A model generated the notes under the pieces. The model was not told the origin of the DNA. It saw only the letters and a list, made by a program, of their open reading frames with translations, and searched no databases. Below, piece after piece: positions 1-6,997 of a stretch of 10,982 nucleotides of DNA. Within the stretch, counting starts at the first letter, position 1. Every line of letters begins with the position of its first letter. Source of the DNA: Tannerella sp. GTDB lineage: Bacteria; Bacteroidota; Bacteroidia; Bacteroidales; Tannerellaceae. The DNA lies in NCBI GenBank assembly GCA_031283785.1, contig JAITBC010000225.1:1-10982 (forward strand). Reading direction: 5' to 3'. A program made the position numbers and the translations under genes.

Positions 1-117
1 CGTCCTGCAAACAAACTCCAAACACCACTAACCCTCAACCACACTAATATCTCACCGTTATGCCCTGCGTATAAAACCAGTCGCCCGTACTCGAGCTGAT
101 GACAAATACGTACGAAT

Positions 118-209
118 AACCTGAGTTTTGGATAAGCGAATCGGGGTACCGACATTTCGTCCCTCACAGGACGACACCGGAATGGCATTTCTTATCCAAA
201 ACTCAGGTT
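118..209. mobile_element. MITE-like palindromic element with 19-bp terminal inverted repeats
   Basis: Bases 118-136 (AACCTGAGTTTTGGATAAG) are a perfect inverted match to 191-209. The interior holds a second imperfect palindrome around CGTCC-ctcaca-GGACG. At 92 bases with no coding capacity and perfect ends, it resembles a small non-autonomous element mobilised in trans by a transposase, or a REP-like repeat. No clear target-site duplication is seen, and no second copy lies in this window. Calling it mobile is an inference that needs other genomic copies. Confidence 0.55.
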
Positions 210-250
210 TATCGCCAAATGCAGTAGCATAACGTTTGATGACAATATCG

Positions 251-278
251 AAAGACTGTATTGTCGAGCACAGTCTTT
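251..278 (-). terminator. Possible terminator after the radical SAM gene
   Basis: AAAGACTGT at 251-259 pairs perfectly with ACAGTCTTT at 270-278, leaving a 10-base loop. It lies about 60 bases downstream of the radical SAM stop. On the minus strand the 3' arm ends in only three U, so it is a weak intrinsic terminator at best. It could equally be an mRNA 3'-end stabilising hairpin. Confidence 0.35.
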
Positions 279-336
279 TCCCACGATCTGCGCAATGAAT
301 GCACTACAACCGGACGATAAAGATAATCGTAGCAGT

Positions 337-1437
337 TCATGATTCTGATTCTGTTTCCGTTTTCAATTTCTGTATCGCCTTTAATTCAAGATAGTCTGAT
401 TTGTTTAGCGTTGCTCTGTCCTTTGCCATGATATTATGCAGTTTCCAGGTTGCGAGCGCTTCTCTTTCGGCTTTTACGCAGGCACATAAACGCCTGTCTC
501 TTTTTGCAACGGAACCTCGCTCTATAAAATTCATACCGTAACAGGTTGAGCATATTTTGTAGATGTTACAGGAAAGACATTCGGCGTCCTGAAGGTTTCG
601 TTCATCCTCAAAGTCATCTTTTATCTGCTTCCATTCCGGCAATGTGTTTGGGCCAAACATTTGACAGGGGTAACTCTGTCCGTTCGTATCGAATGATTTC
701 ATGTTTTTCCCTGCTCCGCACAGTCTGGGAACATACGATTCGTCCAACAGGCCAATGAGGCTGTGATCAAACAGAGAGCATGGAGTTATATGAGGACTGG
801 CAATATAATACCGAACCAGCTTGTCCAGCTCACGACGGTATATATCAACCCAAGTATCGTCCCAATCCATGCCGTAAGCCAAATTGGCCGATATGTTAAA
901 TCCTTTGGAATGTAAATAAGCGATTCCTTCAAACATATCCTTGATCGTTTCTTTGGATACAGTCATTTTAACAGGTTGTTTCGGCCATGTTTCGGCGAAG
1001 AAGTCAATCGTTTCGCCGGACAATATGCAGCCTCTGTTTTCATAATTCATACGGGGAGTTCCATCTATACTGAGGGCGAAAGATATTTTATCTTTATTGG
1101 CGGCAAACCATTTTTTTATTTCGGAAGACCAGGCTGTTCCGTTCGTCGTCCCGAAAAAGCGGTATTTGGATTTCCATGTTTTCCTCCACGTCCATTCGCA
1201 AATCTCTCTGATAAAAGAGAAATTCAACAGCGGTTCACCGCCATGAAAATCAAATTCCAGTACTGTGTCTTCTTTTTCTTCCATTTCTTCAAACAGATGA
1301 GAAATAATAGTTTTCCCCATATCCAAAGACATTTCTTCCCGGTTTTTATTGTGTTCATAACAGTACCTGCACTTCAGATTGCATTGATTCGTTATTGTCA
1401 GCAGAACAGAAAATGTTTTTTCTTTTTTTTCAATCAT
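337..1437 (-). CDS. Radical SAM/SPASM peptide maturase
   Basis: This 366-residue protein reads as a radical SAM enzyme of the SPASM peptide-modifying type. The N-terminal CNLKCRYC motif (Cys19, Cys23, Cys26) binds the SAM-cleaving [4Fe-4S] cluster. FHGGEP at 64-69 fits the SAM-amino-group-binding GGE motif, and TTNGT (97-101) and SIDG (123-126) fit later strands of the barrel. The C-terminal part has SPASM-type cysteines: Cys240, G253-x4-Cys258, then Cys287-x2-Cys290-x5-Cys296-x2-Cys299 and Cys318/Cys320, which would hold one or two auxiliary clusters. Length is normal for the family. A 57-residue Cys-rich peptide gene lies upstream on the same strand, across a MITE-like element, and is the obvious candidate substrate. 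The bond formed (thioether, C-C or epimerisation) cannot be told from sequence. An anSME-type sulfatase maturase is less likely, because no sulfatase is nearby and the small peptide is. Confidence 0.88.
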   Translation of the reverse strand: MIEKKEKTFSVLLTITNQCNLKCRYCYEHNKNREEMSLDMGKTIISHLFEEMEEKEDTVLEFDFHGGEPLLNFSFIREICEWTWRKTWKSKYRFFGTTNGTAWSSEIKKWFAANKDKISFALSIDGTPRMNYENRGCILSGETIDFFAETWPKQPVKMTVSKETIKDMFEGIAYLHSKGFNISANLAYGMDWDDTWVDIYRRELDKLVRYYIASPHITPCSLFDHSLIGLLDESYVPRLCGAGKNMKSFDTNGQSYPCQMFGPNTLPEWKQIKDDFEDERNLQDAECLSCNIYKICSTCYGMNFIERGSVAKRDRRLCACVKAEREALATWKLHNIMAKDRATLNKSDYLELKAIQKLKTETESES

Positions 1438-1457
1438 CGCTTTAATTATGATTTTAA

Positions 1458-1589
1458 GGAGAGGCTGTATCGAAAGCCGGTTTTTCCGTCATTGCGAACT
1501 GCGAGGCATGATGCAATCCGGAATATCAAATTGCCTCGGCCTCGCTCTCGTAAAGACGTATAAAATGTCCTTCTGAGACAGTCCCCTCC
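1458..1589. mobile_element. MITE-like element between precursor peptide and maturase
   Basis: The ends are imperfect inverted repeats: GGAGAGGCTGTATCGAAAG at 1458-1476 against the reverse complement of about 1566-1589, which begins GGAGGGGACTGTCTCAGAAG. Inside, 1487-1519 and about 1527-1554 form a second inverted repeat built on CGTCATTGCGA and TGCCTCG cores, a type of short palindrome often dispersed in Bacteroidales genomes. It has no coding capacity: the open frame over 1489-1674 runs through both the element and the precursor gene in another frame and is spurious. As RNA it would fold strongly, separating the peptide gene (stop at 1605) from the radical SAM start (1437). It could damp read-through so that more peptide than enzyme is made. 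Confidence 0.55.
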
Positions 1590-1604
1590 TTTTTTGAGTC
1601 AGAC

Positions 1605-1778
1605 TTATCCGTATCCGTATCCACTCCCCTTGCAATTGGAGCATCGGTCGTCGCCCCACGCAACCCCTGTGCATTTGTCACAGGACGAAGTGTCCGCTTC
1701 ACTGCGGAGTTCGGCGATGATGCTTTCTACACTGCCAAAGCGCTGTTCCAACTCACTCAACAAATTTTTAATTTCCAT
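1605..1778 (-). CDS. Small Cys-rich peptide, probable RiPP precursor
   Basis: An ATG at 1778-1776 opens a 57-residue frame ending in TAA at 1607-1605. Residues 1-30 are a likely helical, acidic leader (MEIKNLLSELEQRFGSVES onward). The tail carries Cys33-x2-Cys36, then Cys46-x2-Cys49, and ends in a Gly/Tyr run, GSGYGYG. A helical leader, a short Cys/Gly/Tyr core and a radical SAM/SPASM gene as next neighbour on the same strand is the classic layout of a ribosomally made, radical-SAM-modified peptide. The Cys residues, or the terminal Tyr/Gly stretch, are plausible modification sites. The CxxCxGxG-like end (CSNCKGSGYG) also resembles a DnaJ-type zinc knuckle, so a tiny zinc-binding protein is the main alternative. 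No Shine-Dalgarno is seen; the upstream bases are A/T-rich (TTTTAAAATTAAACACTT), which is normal in this phylum. The match to a named precursor family is not known to me. Confidence 0.65.
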   Translation of the reverse strand: MEIKNLLSELEQRFGSVESIIAELRSEADTSSCDKCTGVAWGDDRCSNCKGSGYGYG

Positions 1779-1815
1779 AAGTGTTTAATTTTAAAATCAA
1801 CCCTGCTTCAATTAT

Positions 1816-1852
1816 CTCGTTCAAAAAAGAGGGCTTTATTTTTTTGAACGAG
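1816..1852. terminator. Perfect 13-bp hairpin at the Sel1 gene stop codon
   Basis: CTCGTTCAAAAAA at 1816-1828 is perfectly complementary to TTTTTTGAACGAG at 1840-1852, with an 11-base loop that contains the TAA stop of the Sel1-repeat gene (1836-1838). On the plus strand the stem is followed by TTTTTATA, as in an intrinsic terminator, but no plus-strand gene leads into it. On the minus strand it follows the Sel1 reading frame directly without a U-run, so there it would be a partial terminator or attenuator before the peptide gene at 1778. Confidence 0.5.
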
Positions 1853-4592
1853 TTTTTATACAATCACCTAACCTTTTTTGTGCATCCGCATCGCCCTGTT
1901 CCGCCGCTTTGCGATACCATTCCGCCGCTTTGGAACAGTCTTTGGATACGCCTTCCCAACCTTCATCATATATCTTGCCCAAAGCAAATTGAGCCATAGC
2001 AATCCCCTTTTCCGCCAAAGGGACAATGAGTTTGTACGTCTCGTTGTACTTCTCTCCTTTGAGAGGCTGCGCATGTTCCGCCGCCATGTGATACCACTCT
2101 GCTGCTTTGGTATAATCCCGGGATACGCCTTCTCCATTATAATACATATTACCTAACCAAGTTTGTACGGACGTAATGTAATGTTCTGCCGCCATGTGAT
2201 ACCACTCTGCTGCTTTGGCGTAATTTTTATCATTATAACACTTATTACCTGCCTGAATTTCTATCTCCGCCACATCCTTTTCCTGTTCCGCTGCCTTGCG
2301 ATACCATCGCATCGCTTTGGCACAGTCTTTGGATACACCGTTACCGTAATAATACATATCGCCTAACTTATTTTGCGCCGGCGAACAGTCCTGTTCCGCC
2401 GCTTTGAGAAACCATTCCGCCGCTTTGGCATAATCTTTGGGTATACCCGGACCTTTATAATACACATTACCTAACCAAAACTGTGCTTTTGCATTGCCCT
2501 GTTCCGCCACCATGCGAAACCATTTTGCCGCTTTGGCACTGCTCTGGAATACTCCTTTACCCCAATAATACATATCACCTAACTGATATTGTGCATCCGC
2601 GTCGCCCTGTTCCGCTGCCTTGCGATACCATTCCGCCGCTTTGGCACAGTTTTGAGATACGCCATAACCATTATCATACATCTTGCCCAAAGTGAATTGA
2701 GCCTTTGCAAGCCCTTTTTCCGCCAAAGGGACAATGAGTTTGCAAGTTTCGCTGTACTTCTTTTCTTTGAGAAGCTGCGCATGTTTCGCCGCCATGCGAT
2801 ACCATTCTGCCGCTTCGGCATAATCTGTGAGTACACCGTTACCCCAATAATACATATCACCTAACCGATATTGTGCATCCGCGTCGCCCTGTTCCGCCGC
2901 CTTGCGATACCATTCCAGCGCTTCGGCACAGTCTTTGGATACACCGTTACCGTAATGATACATATCACCTAACCGATATTGTGCATCCGCATCGCCCTGT
3001 TCCGCCGCCTTGCGATACCATTCCGCCGCTTCGGCACAGTCTTCGGATACGCCCCACCAACCATATTCATACATCTTGCCCAAAGCGATTTGTGCTTTTG
3101 CAATCCCTTTTTCCGCCAAAGGAACAATGAGCTTGCAGGTTTCGTTGTACTTCTCTTCTTTGAGATCCCACCGCACATGTTTCGCCGCCTCGCAATACCA
3201 TTCTATCGCTTTGGCGTAATCTTTGGATACCCCTTCGCCGTAATAATACATATTACCTAAATAATGCGTATCATCCAACTTATTTTGCACGTCCGCAAGA
3301 CCCCGCTCCGCCACCTTGCAATACCATTCCGTCGCTTTGACGTAATCTTTGGATACGCCCTCGCCATTATAATACATATTACCTAATTGATTTTGTGCCG
3401 GCAAACAGTCTTGTTCCGCTGCCTTGTGATACCATTCCATCGCTTTGGCATAGTCTTTGGATACGTCCTCGCCATTATAATACATATCACCTAATTTATT
3501 TTGTGCCGGCGGACAGTCTTGTTCCGCTGCCTTGTGATACCATTCCATCGCTTTGGCACAGTCTTTGGATACGCCCTCGCCATTATAATACATATCACCT
3601 AACTTATTTTGTGCAGACTCACTGTGATTTTCCGCCGCTTTGCGATACCATGCCATCGCTTTGGCATAATCTTTGAACAGTACACCATCACCGTAATAAT
3701 ATATATCGCCTAACTTATTTTGCGCTTTCGTATCGTCCTGTTCCGCTGCCTTGCAATACCATTCCATTGCTTTGGCACAGTCTTTGGATACACCGTCACC
3801 GTAATAATACATATCGCCTAATTGATTTTGTGCATCCGTATCGCCCTGTTCCGCTGCTTTGCGATACCATTCCGCCGCTTCGGCATAATCCTGGAATACC
3901 CCTTGACCGCTATAATACATCTCCCCTAAGCAGACTTGTGCAGGCCTGTAGCCCTGTTCCGCCGCCTTGCGAGTCCATTCCGCCGCTTTGACAAAGTCTC
4001 GACCCTCATAATACACATCACCTAATCGAAGTTGTGCTTCCGCATCGCCCTGTTTCGCTACCTCGCAATACCATTTTATCGCTTTAGCGTAGTCTTCGGA
4101 TACGCCTTTGCCTTCATAATACATATCCCCTAATTTATCCTGCGCTTTCGCATCGCCCTGTTCCGCCGCCCTGTGATACCATTCAGCCGCTTTGACGTAA
4201 TTCCGGGATACGCCCCAACCACAGTCATACATCCTGCCCAAAGCAAACTGAGCCTTTGCAATCCCCTTTTTCGCCAAAGGCACAATGAGTTCATAAGCCT
4301 CGTCGAACTCATTTTCCTCGAGAAGCCGTTCGTATTCCGTCAGTATATCGTCCTCTGTTTTTAGCGGTTCAGTTTTCGGGAAATTGTCTTCCTGAAAACG
4401 GACTTTCAGCGAAACGATTCCGACTGTCTTTCCGGCTTTGTTCGAAATGTCGTATTTCGGCAGTTCGTGCGCAATACCGTCTTCGACGGCCTGTATTAAC
4501 GATGCTCCGCATAAGGGGCAATATGCCTGCCGGCTGTCTGGCGCCGTCCATTCGGCGCGGCATTGATTGCATTTCATTGATGATTTTGCCAT
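1836..4592 (-). CDS. Zinc-ribbon protein with a long Sel1-repeat array
   Basis: The 918-residue product begins with a small zinc ribbon (Cys8-x2-Cys11, Cys25-x2-Cys28). A linker follows to about residue 85, then an almost unbroken run of Sel1 repeats. These are TPR-like helical hairpins of about 36 residues with the pattern A-x-LG-x-MY-xx-G-x-GV-x-D-x-x-KA-x-WY-x-KAAEQ. About 20 copies can be counted. Four copies of a distinct module (core KLIVPLAEKGIAKAQ; DNA near 4242-4316, 3084-3164, 2691-2772 and 1984-2062) break the array into superblocks, and one copy (IQAGNKCYNDKNYAKAAEW) is degenerate. There is no signal peptide or membrane segment, so it is probably cytoplasmic. Sel1 proteins act as scaffolds for protein complexes; no partner can be named. 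Zinc ribbon plus Sel1 is compatible with an adaptor role near the E1/E2/JAB cassette, but that is only context. The many frames open on the opposite strand are artefacts of the 108-base repeat. A 236-base gap suggests its own promoter. Confidence 0.9.
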   Translation of the reverse strand: MAKSSMKCNQCRAEWTAPDSRQAYCPLCGASLIQAVEDGIAHELPKYDISNKAGKTVGIVSLKVRFQEDNFPKTEPLKTEDDILTEYERLLEENEFDEAYELIVPLAKKGIAKAQFALGRMYDCGWGVSRNYVKAAEWYHRAAEQGDAKAQDKLGDMYYEGKGVSEDYAKAIKWYCEVAKQGDAEAQLRLGDVYYEGRDFVKAAEWTRKAAEQGYRPAQVCLGEMYYSGQGVFQDYAEAAEWYRKAAEQGDTDAQNQLGDMYYYGDGVSKDCAKAMEWYCKAAEQDDTKAQNKLGDIYYYGDGVLFKDYAKAMAWYRKAAENHSESAQNKLGDMYYNGEGVSKDCAKAMEWYHKAAEQDCPPAQNKLGDMYYNGEDVSKDYAKAMEWYHKAAEQDCLPAQNQLGNMYYNGEGVSKDYVKATEWYCKVAERGLADVQNKLDDTHYLGNMYYYGEGVSKDYAKAIEWYCEAAKHVRWDLKEEKYNETCKLIVPLAEKGIAKAQIALGKMYEYGWWGVSEDCAEAAEWYRKAAEQGDADAQYRLGDMYHYGNGVSKDCAEALEWYRKAAEQGDADAQYRLGDMYYWGNGVLTDYAEAAEWYRMAAKHAQLLKEKKYSETCKLIVPLAEKGLAKAQFTLGKMYDNGYGVSQNCAKAAEWYRKAAEQGDADAQYQLGDMYYWGKGVFQSSAKAAKWFRMVAEQGNAKAQFWLGNVYYKGPGIPKDYAKAAEWFLKAAEQDCSPAQNKLGDMYYYGNGVSKDCAKAMRWYRKAAEQEKDVAEIEIQAGNKCYNDKNYAKAAEWYHMAAEHYITSVQTWLGNMYYNGEGVSRDYTKAAEWYHMAAEHAQPLKGEKYNETYKLIVPLAEKGIAMAQFALGKIYDEGWEGVSKDCSKAAEWYRKAAEQGDADAQKRLGDCIKTRSKK
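1984..4316. repeat. 108-bp tandem coding repeats (Sel1 array)
   Basis: DNA units of about 108 bases recur with high nucleotide similarity, for example the recurring plus-strand strings ataatacatatcacctaa and gcgataccattccgccgct. Neighbouring units around 3360-3620 are nearly identical, which points to recent duplication or gene conversion. Copy number could vary between strains and assemblies may collapse here. Confidence 0.85.
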
Positions 4593-4632
4593 AATATTTC
4601 TTCTCTGCTTCCGCCCTTTTTATAAAAGACCT

Positions 4633-4660
4633 CTAAATTACAGTTTTTTACTTTAACAAT
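4633..4660 (-). promoter_or_regulatory. Weak Bacteroidota-type promoter candidate for the Sel1 gene
   Basis: On the minus strand TAATTTAG (reverse complement of 4633-4640) matches five of six fixed positions of the TAnnTTTG -7 box. A TTG (4657-4659) lies 16 bases upstream, a little closer than the usual spacing of about 20. Transcription would start near 4625, about 33 bases before the ATG at 4592. This is consensus matching by eye only. Confidence 0.28.
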
Positions 4661-4746
4661 TTCATTATACATCAACTTTTCTTGCTTCAACCTGTCTCTA
4701 TCGGTTTAACCATATTCGGGACAATCATTACCGACGTTACAAATAG

Positions 4747-4788
4747 CCTGCCATACCCGGCACAATCCGTACATTGTGCTGAGGCAGG
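4747..4788 (-). terminator. Two-step hairpin after the beta-barrel-like MORN gene
   Basis: CCTGCC (4747-4752) pairs with GGCAGG (4783-4788), enclosing a second perfect stem GCACAAT (4760-4766) and ATTGTGC (4773-4779) with a 6-base loop. It starts about 40 bases beyond the stop of the upstream gene (4829) and lies before the Sel1 promoter candidate, the expected place for the end of the five-gene transcript. There is no clear U-tract, so termination is uncertain; a regulator binding site is another reading. Confidence 0.4.
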
Positions 4789-4828
4789 TCGATTCGGATG
4801 ATAAACACAGTTCATAAGTTTTAATGTT

Positions 4829-5959
4829 TTAGCGTATGAACATTCCTATTCCTATCGAAAAATCGTGAACCGGCTGCGATAATAATACCGAGTTGTAGCC
4901 GGCTGAAATATACCAGTTCGAAAATGAATACATCAAACCGCAATCTATGTTTAACCCGCTCTTTATTTCAGGTACATAATACTTTTCTGCATCCGTATAG
5001 TAAGCCGGTGTTGCCTTATATGCTTTACCATATTTGCCATAACCCAGTCCGGCGTATAAGTAACAGTCGCCAAAAGTACGCAGAATACCGCCGCCTGTAA
5101 CAGCCCAGCGATAATGGTCATATTTGTCATAATCAATCTCCTCTGCATCTGTTTCTGAAATTTGCTCCTCTTTGCCTATCAATGCTGCTTTATAACTTGC
5201 ATATCCTCCAAAGCGGTCGCCTGTCCTGCCGATTATAAATCCGACAGGCGCAGTGGGCGAAAACATATAACCGAGAATAGTAGCGGATGATTTATATTCA
5301 GATTTCTTTGTTTTTTGTCCGGCAAACGCCTGTTCTCTCACAAATGTTCCATTGACAATTGTTCCCGTTTCCGTACTCCCGCTGGCATGATAATGCGTTA
5401 TTTTTCCGGCAGGTTCGCCGTCTTTCCATTCGCCTTTATATACTTCTCCGCCAAAGCGGGCGGTTCCGCGTCCGTGCTGTTTGCCGTTTACCCAGTCGCC
5501 GTCATATACATCTCCGTTATTCCAGCAATATTTACCGGATCCATTACGGGTACCGTTTCTTATTGCTCCGAAATAGTAGCCGTCATTGTAACGGACATAC
5601 TGCTTGCCGGTGATTACCGTTATTCTATTTTTTCGATCGGAGGCATGTCTGTCTTTCGGATTGACGTCAAGAATGGCGGCATACTGTTTTGCGGCCTCCT
5701 CGTAGTCCTTTTTATTGAAGTATTCATTGGCAATGATACTGAGTTTAAGACAGGTTTCCGTATCGCCGATACGTTTGCTTACGTCATTTTTGCCGCCTGT
5801 GGCGCGATATGCCTCGTAACGTCGTTTGGCGCAGTCATAATCACCGGCGTCGAAACAATTAACGGCTTCCTGCAGATACCGCCGGTTGTCCTGCGCAAAA
5901 GCAGTTAATCCGCTTATGAAAAAGGGAATTAAAAAAATGAATGTTTTTGACGTTCTCAT
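4829..5959 (-). CDS. Secreted TPR-MORN protein with outer-membrane-like C-terminus
   Basis: The 376-residue product starts with a clear Sec signal peptide (hydrophobic core about 6-20, likely cut after the FA at 21-22, before QDNRR). Residues about 25-110 form two TPR-like helical hairpins (CFDAGDYDCAKRRYEAY and YFNKKDYEEAAKQYAAIL). Residues about 124-205 are MORN repeats (YFGAIRNGTRNGSGKYCW, YDGDWVNGKQHGRGTARF, YKGEWKDGEPAGK). From about 225 to the end the sequence alternates aromatic, Gly and polar residues (for example YLYAGLGYGKYGKAY) and finishes with GIGMFIR, as expected for a small outer-membrane beta-barrel. It should therefore sit in the outer membrane with MORN and TPR parts in the periplasm. 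It follows the membrane-anchored MORN gene with a 9-base gap and shares its module types, so the two probably work together. The precise role is not known, and the barrel call rests on pattern alone. Confidence 0.8.
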   Translation of the reverse strand: MRTSKTFIFLIPFFISGLTAFAQDNRRYLQEAVNCFDAGDYDCAKRRYEAYRATGGKNDVSKRIGDTETCLKLSIIANEYFNKKDYEEAAKQYAAILDVNPKDRHASDRKNRITVITGKQYVRYNDGYYFGAIRNGTRNGSGKYCWNNGDVYDGDWVNGKQHGRGTARFGGEVYKGEWKDGEPAGKITHYHASGSTETGTIVNGTFVREQAFAGQKTKKSEYKSSATILGYMFSPTAPVGFIIGRTGDRFGGYASYKAALIGKEEQISETDAEEIDYDKYDHYRWAVTGGGILRTFGDCYLYAGLGYGKYGKAYKATPAYYTDAEKYYVPEIKSGLNIDCGLMYSFSNWYISAGYNSVLLSQPVHDFSIGIGMFIR

Positions 5960-5968
5960 AATAACCGT

Positions 5969-6988
5969 TTATTTACAATTTGATATTAAATCTCTTATTT
6001 CCTTCGTATTGTTCAATTCCTGTGCGCCGAGTAACAGTTTTTTTACGGTGGCGTCGCATTCGCCGATTATGCGGATAAGTTCGTTCGCCTTGTCGCGGCA
6101 CGCTATATATCCTTTTGTTTTACCGCTGTTTCCGGCCTGTTTGTACTGCACTATTGCCCGGTCGTAGTTTCCCGCTTCAAATTCTTTTTCTGCCGAAGCC
6201 AGAATATCGGCAGACGTTTCGTCCTTTATCCATTTCCCGTTCACGTATCTGCCTTTTTCGACAGTTTTGTTGGCATAGTAGTATGTGCCGCGTCCCGGCT
6301 GATCATTTACCCACTCACCGTCATATCGATCCCCATTTTTCCAGTAATATGTGCCGCGCCCGTGACGTACTCCGTTTTTCGTCTCGCCTTCATACCGGTT
6401 TCCGTTATCGTAGTTTAGCTGCTGCTTTTGAGCGGCACTGGCGATGGTCGATGACGAAGTTTGCGACGTAGCAGAAACAGATGTTTTGTCCTTTACCCAT
6501 TTCCCGTTCACGTATTTACCTTTTTCGACAGTCTCGTCGGCATAGTAGTATGTGCCGCGTCCTGGCTGATCATTTACCCACTCACCGACGTACCTGTCTC
6601 CATTTTTCCAGTAATATGTGCCGCTTCCGTGAGGTTTTCCGTTTTTAGTTTCACCTTCATACCAGCCGTTGTCGTAGTTTATTTGCTGCTTTTGAATGGC
6701 ATTGGCGGCGGATGTGCCGCTGTTTTGCGGAGTTGATGACGAAATTTGCGGTGTGACGGAAGTTGCTGATTGAGGTGAAGCCAGTTTTTCATCGAAAACA
6801 TTATTTTTGAATAAAATCACAGATACGATAATACCTGCAAGTATGACAGCAACAGCAAACAGCCAACGATTCTTCGGTTTTTGTATTGTATGTCCGTATT
6901 CATCTACCGGCATAACAGGAACTCGCCTGAATAGATAACGGTTACTTTCTCGTTTCCGTATTATACGTCCGTATTCATCTACTGGCAT
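5969..6988 (-). CDS. Membrane-anchored protein with duplicated MORN blocks
   Basis: The 339-residue product has a basic N-terminal tail, one transmembrane helix (about 42-60), and a Ser/Thr/Gln-rich linker. Two near-identical MORN blocks (about 104-167 and 192-255) follow; both contain the stretch GTYYWKNGDRY and end in NGKW(V/I)KD. The C-terminus (about 259-330) is helical and TPR-like (AEKEFEAGNYDRAIVQYKQA). The positive charge before the helix predicts a cytoplasmic N-terminus and periplasmic MORN repeats. The N-terminus itself is duplicated: MPVDEYGRIIRK at 1-12 and MPVDEYGHTIQK at 26-37. The second Met could be an alternative start, but the first has the better A-rich leader (ATAGGAATAAATT). 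It lies 9 bases after the E1-like gene and 9 before the secreted MORN gene, so co-transcription is very likely. MORN repeats bind lipids or proteins in other systems; the function here is unknown. Confidence 0.82.
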   Translation of the reverse strand: MPVDEYGRIIRKRESNRYLFRRVPVMPVDEYGHTIQKPKNRWLFAVAVILAGIIVSVILFKNNVFDEKLASPQSATSVTPQISSSTPQNSGTSAANAIQKQQINYDNGWYEGETKNGKPHGSGTYYWKNGDRYVGEWVNDQPGRGTYYYADETVEKGKYVNGKWVKDKTSVSATSQTSSSTIASAAQKQQLNYDNGNRYEGETKNGVRHGRGTYYWKNGDRYDGEWVNDQPGRGTYYYANKTVEKGRYVNGKWIKDETSADILASAEKEFEAGNYDRAIVQYKQAGNSGKTKGYIACRDKANELIRIIGECDATVKKLLLGAQELNNTKEIRDLISNCK

Positions 6989-6997
6989 AATTTATTC

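Larger units (their letters stand above)
1..336. other. Gene-poor left end
   Basis: No convincing intact gene is visible here. The stretch lies downstream of the radical SAM gene. It holds a MITE-like inverted-repeat element (118-209) and a hairpin that may end the radical SAM transcript (251-278). Bases 44-117 can be read on the minus strand as an open tail rich in Ser and aromatic residues that ends in a TAG stop at 44-46. It may be the 3' remnant of a gene cut by the MITE-like element, but it is too short to identify. Confidence 0.6.

Noticed and set aside
1489..1674. 61-residue frame on the minus strand
   Set aside because: It overlaps the 57-residue Cys-rich peptide in another frame and runs into the MITE-like element; the composition (Arg-rich, no domain) looks non-coding.
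1605..1778. 57-residue peptide as the missing ubiquitin-like modifier
   Set aside because: It is too short for a beta-grasp fold, lacks a terminal Gly-Gly, and its neighbour is a radical SAM enzyme, which fits a RiPP precursor better.
1878..4364. Many long frames on the plus strand opposite the Sel1 array
   Set aside because: They recur with the 108-base period and are antisense shadows of the repeated codons.
5315..5908. 197-residue plus-strand frame with hydrophobic stretches
   Set aside because: It is antisense to the well-supported TPR-MORN gene, which has a signal peptide and clear repeats.
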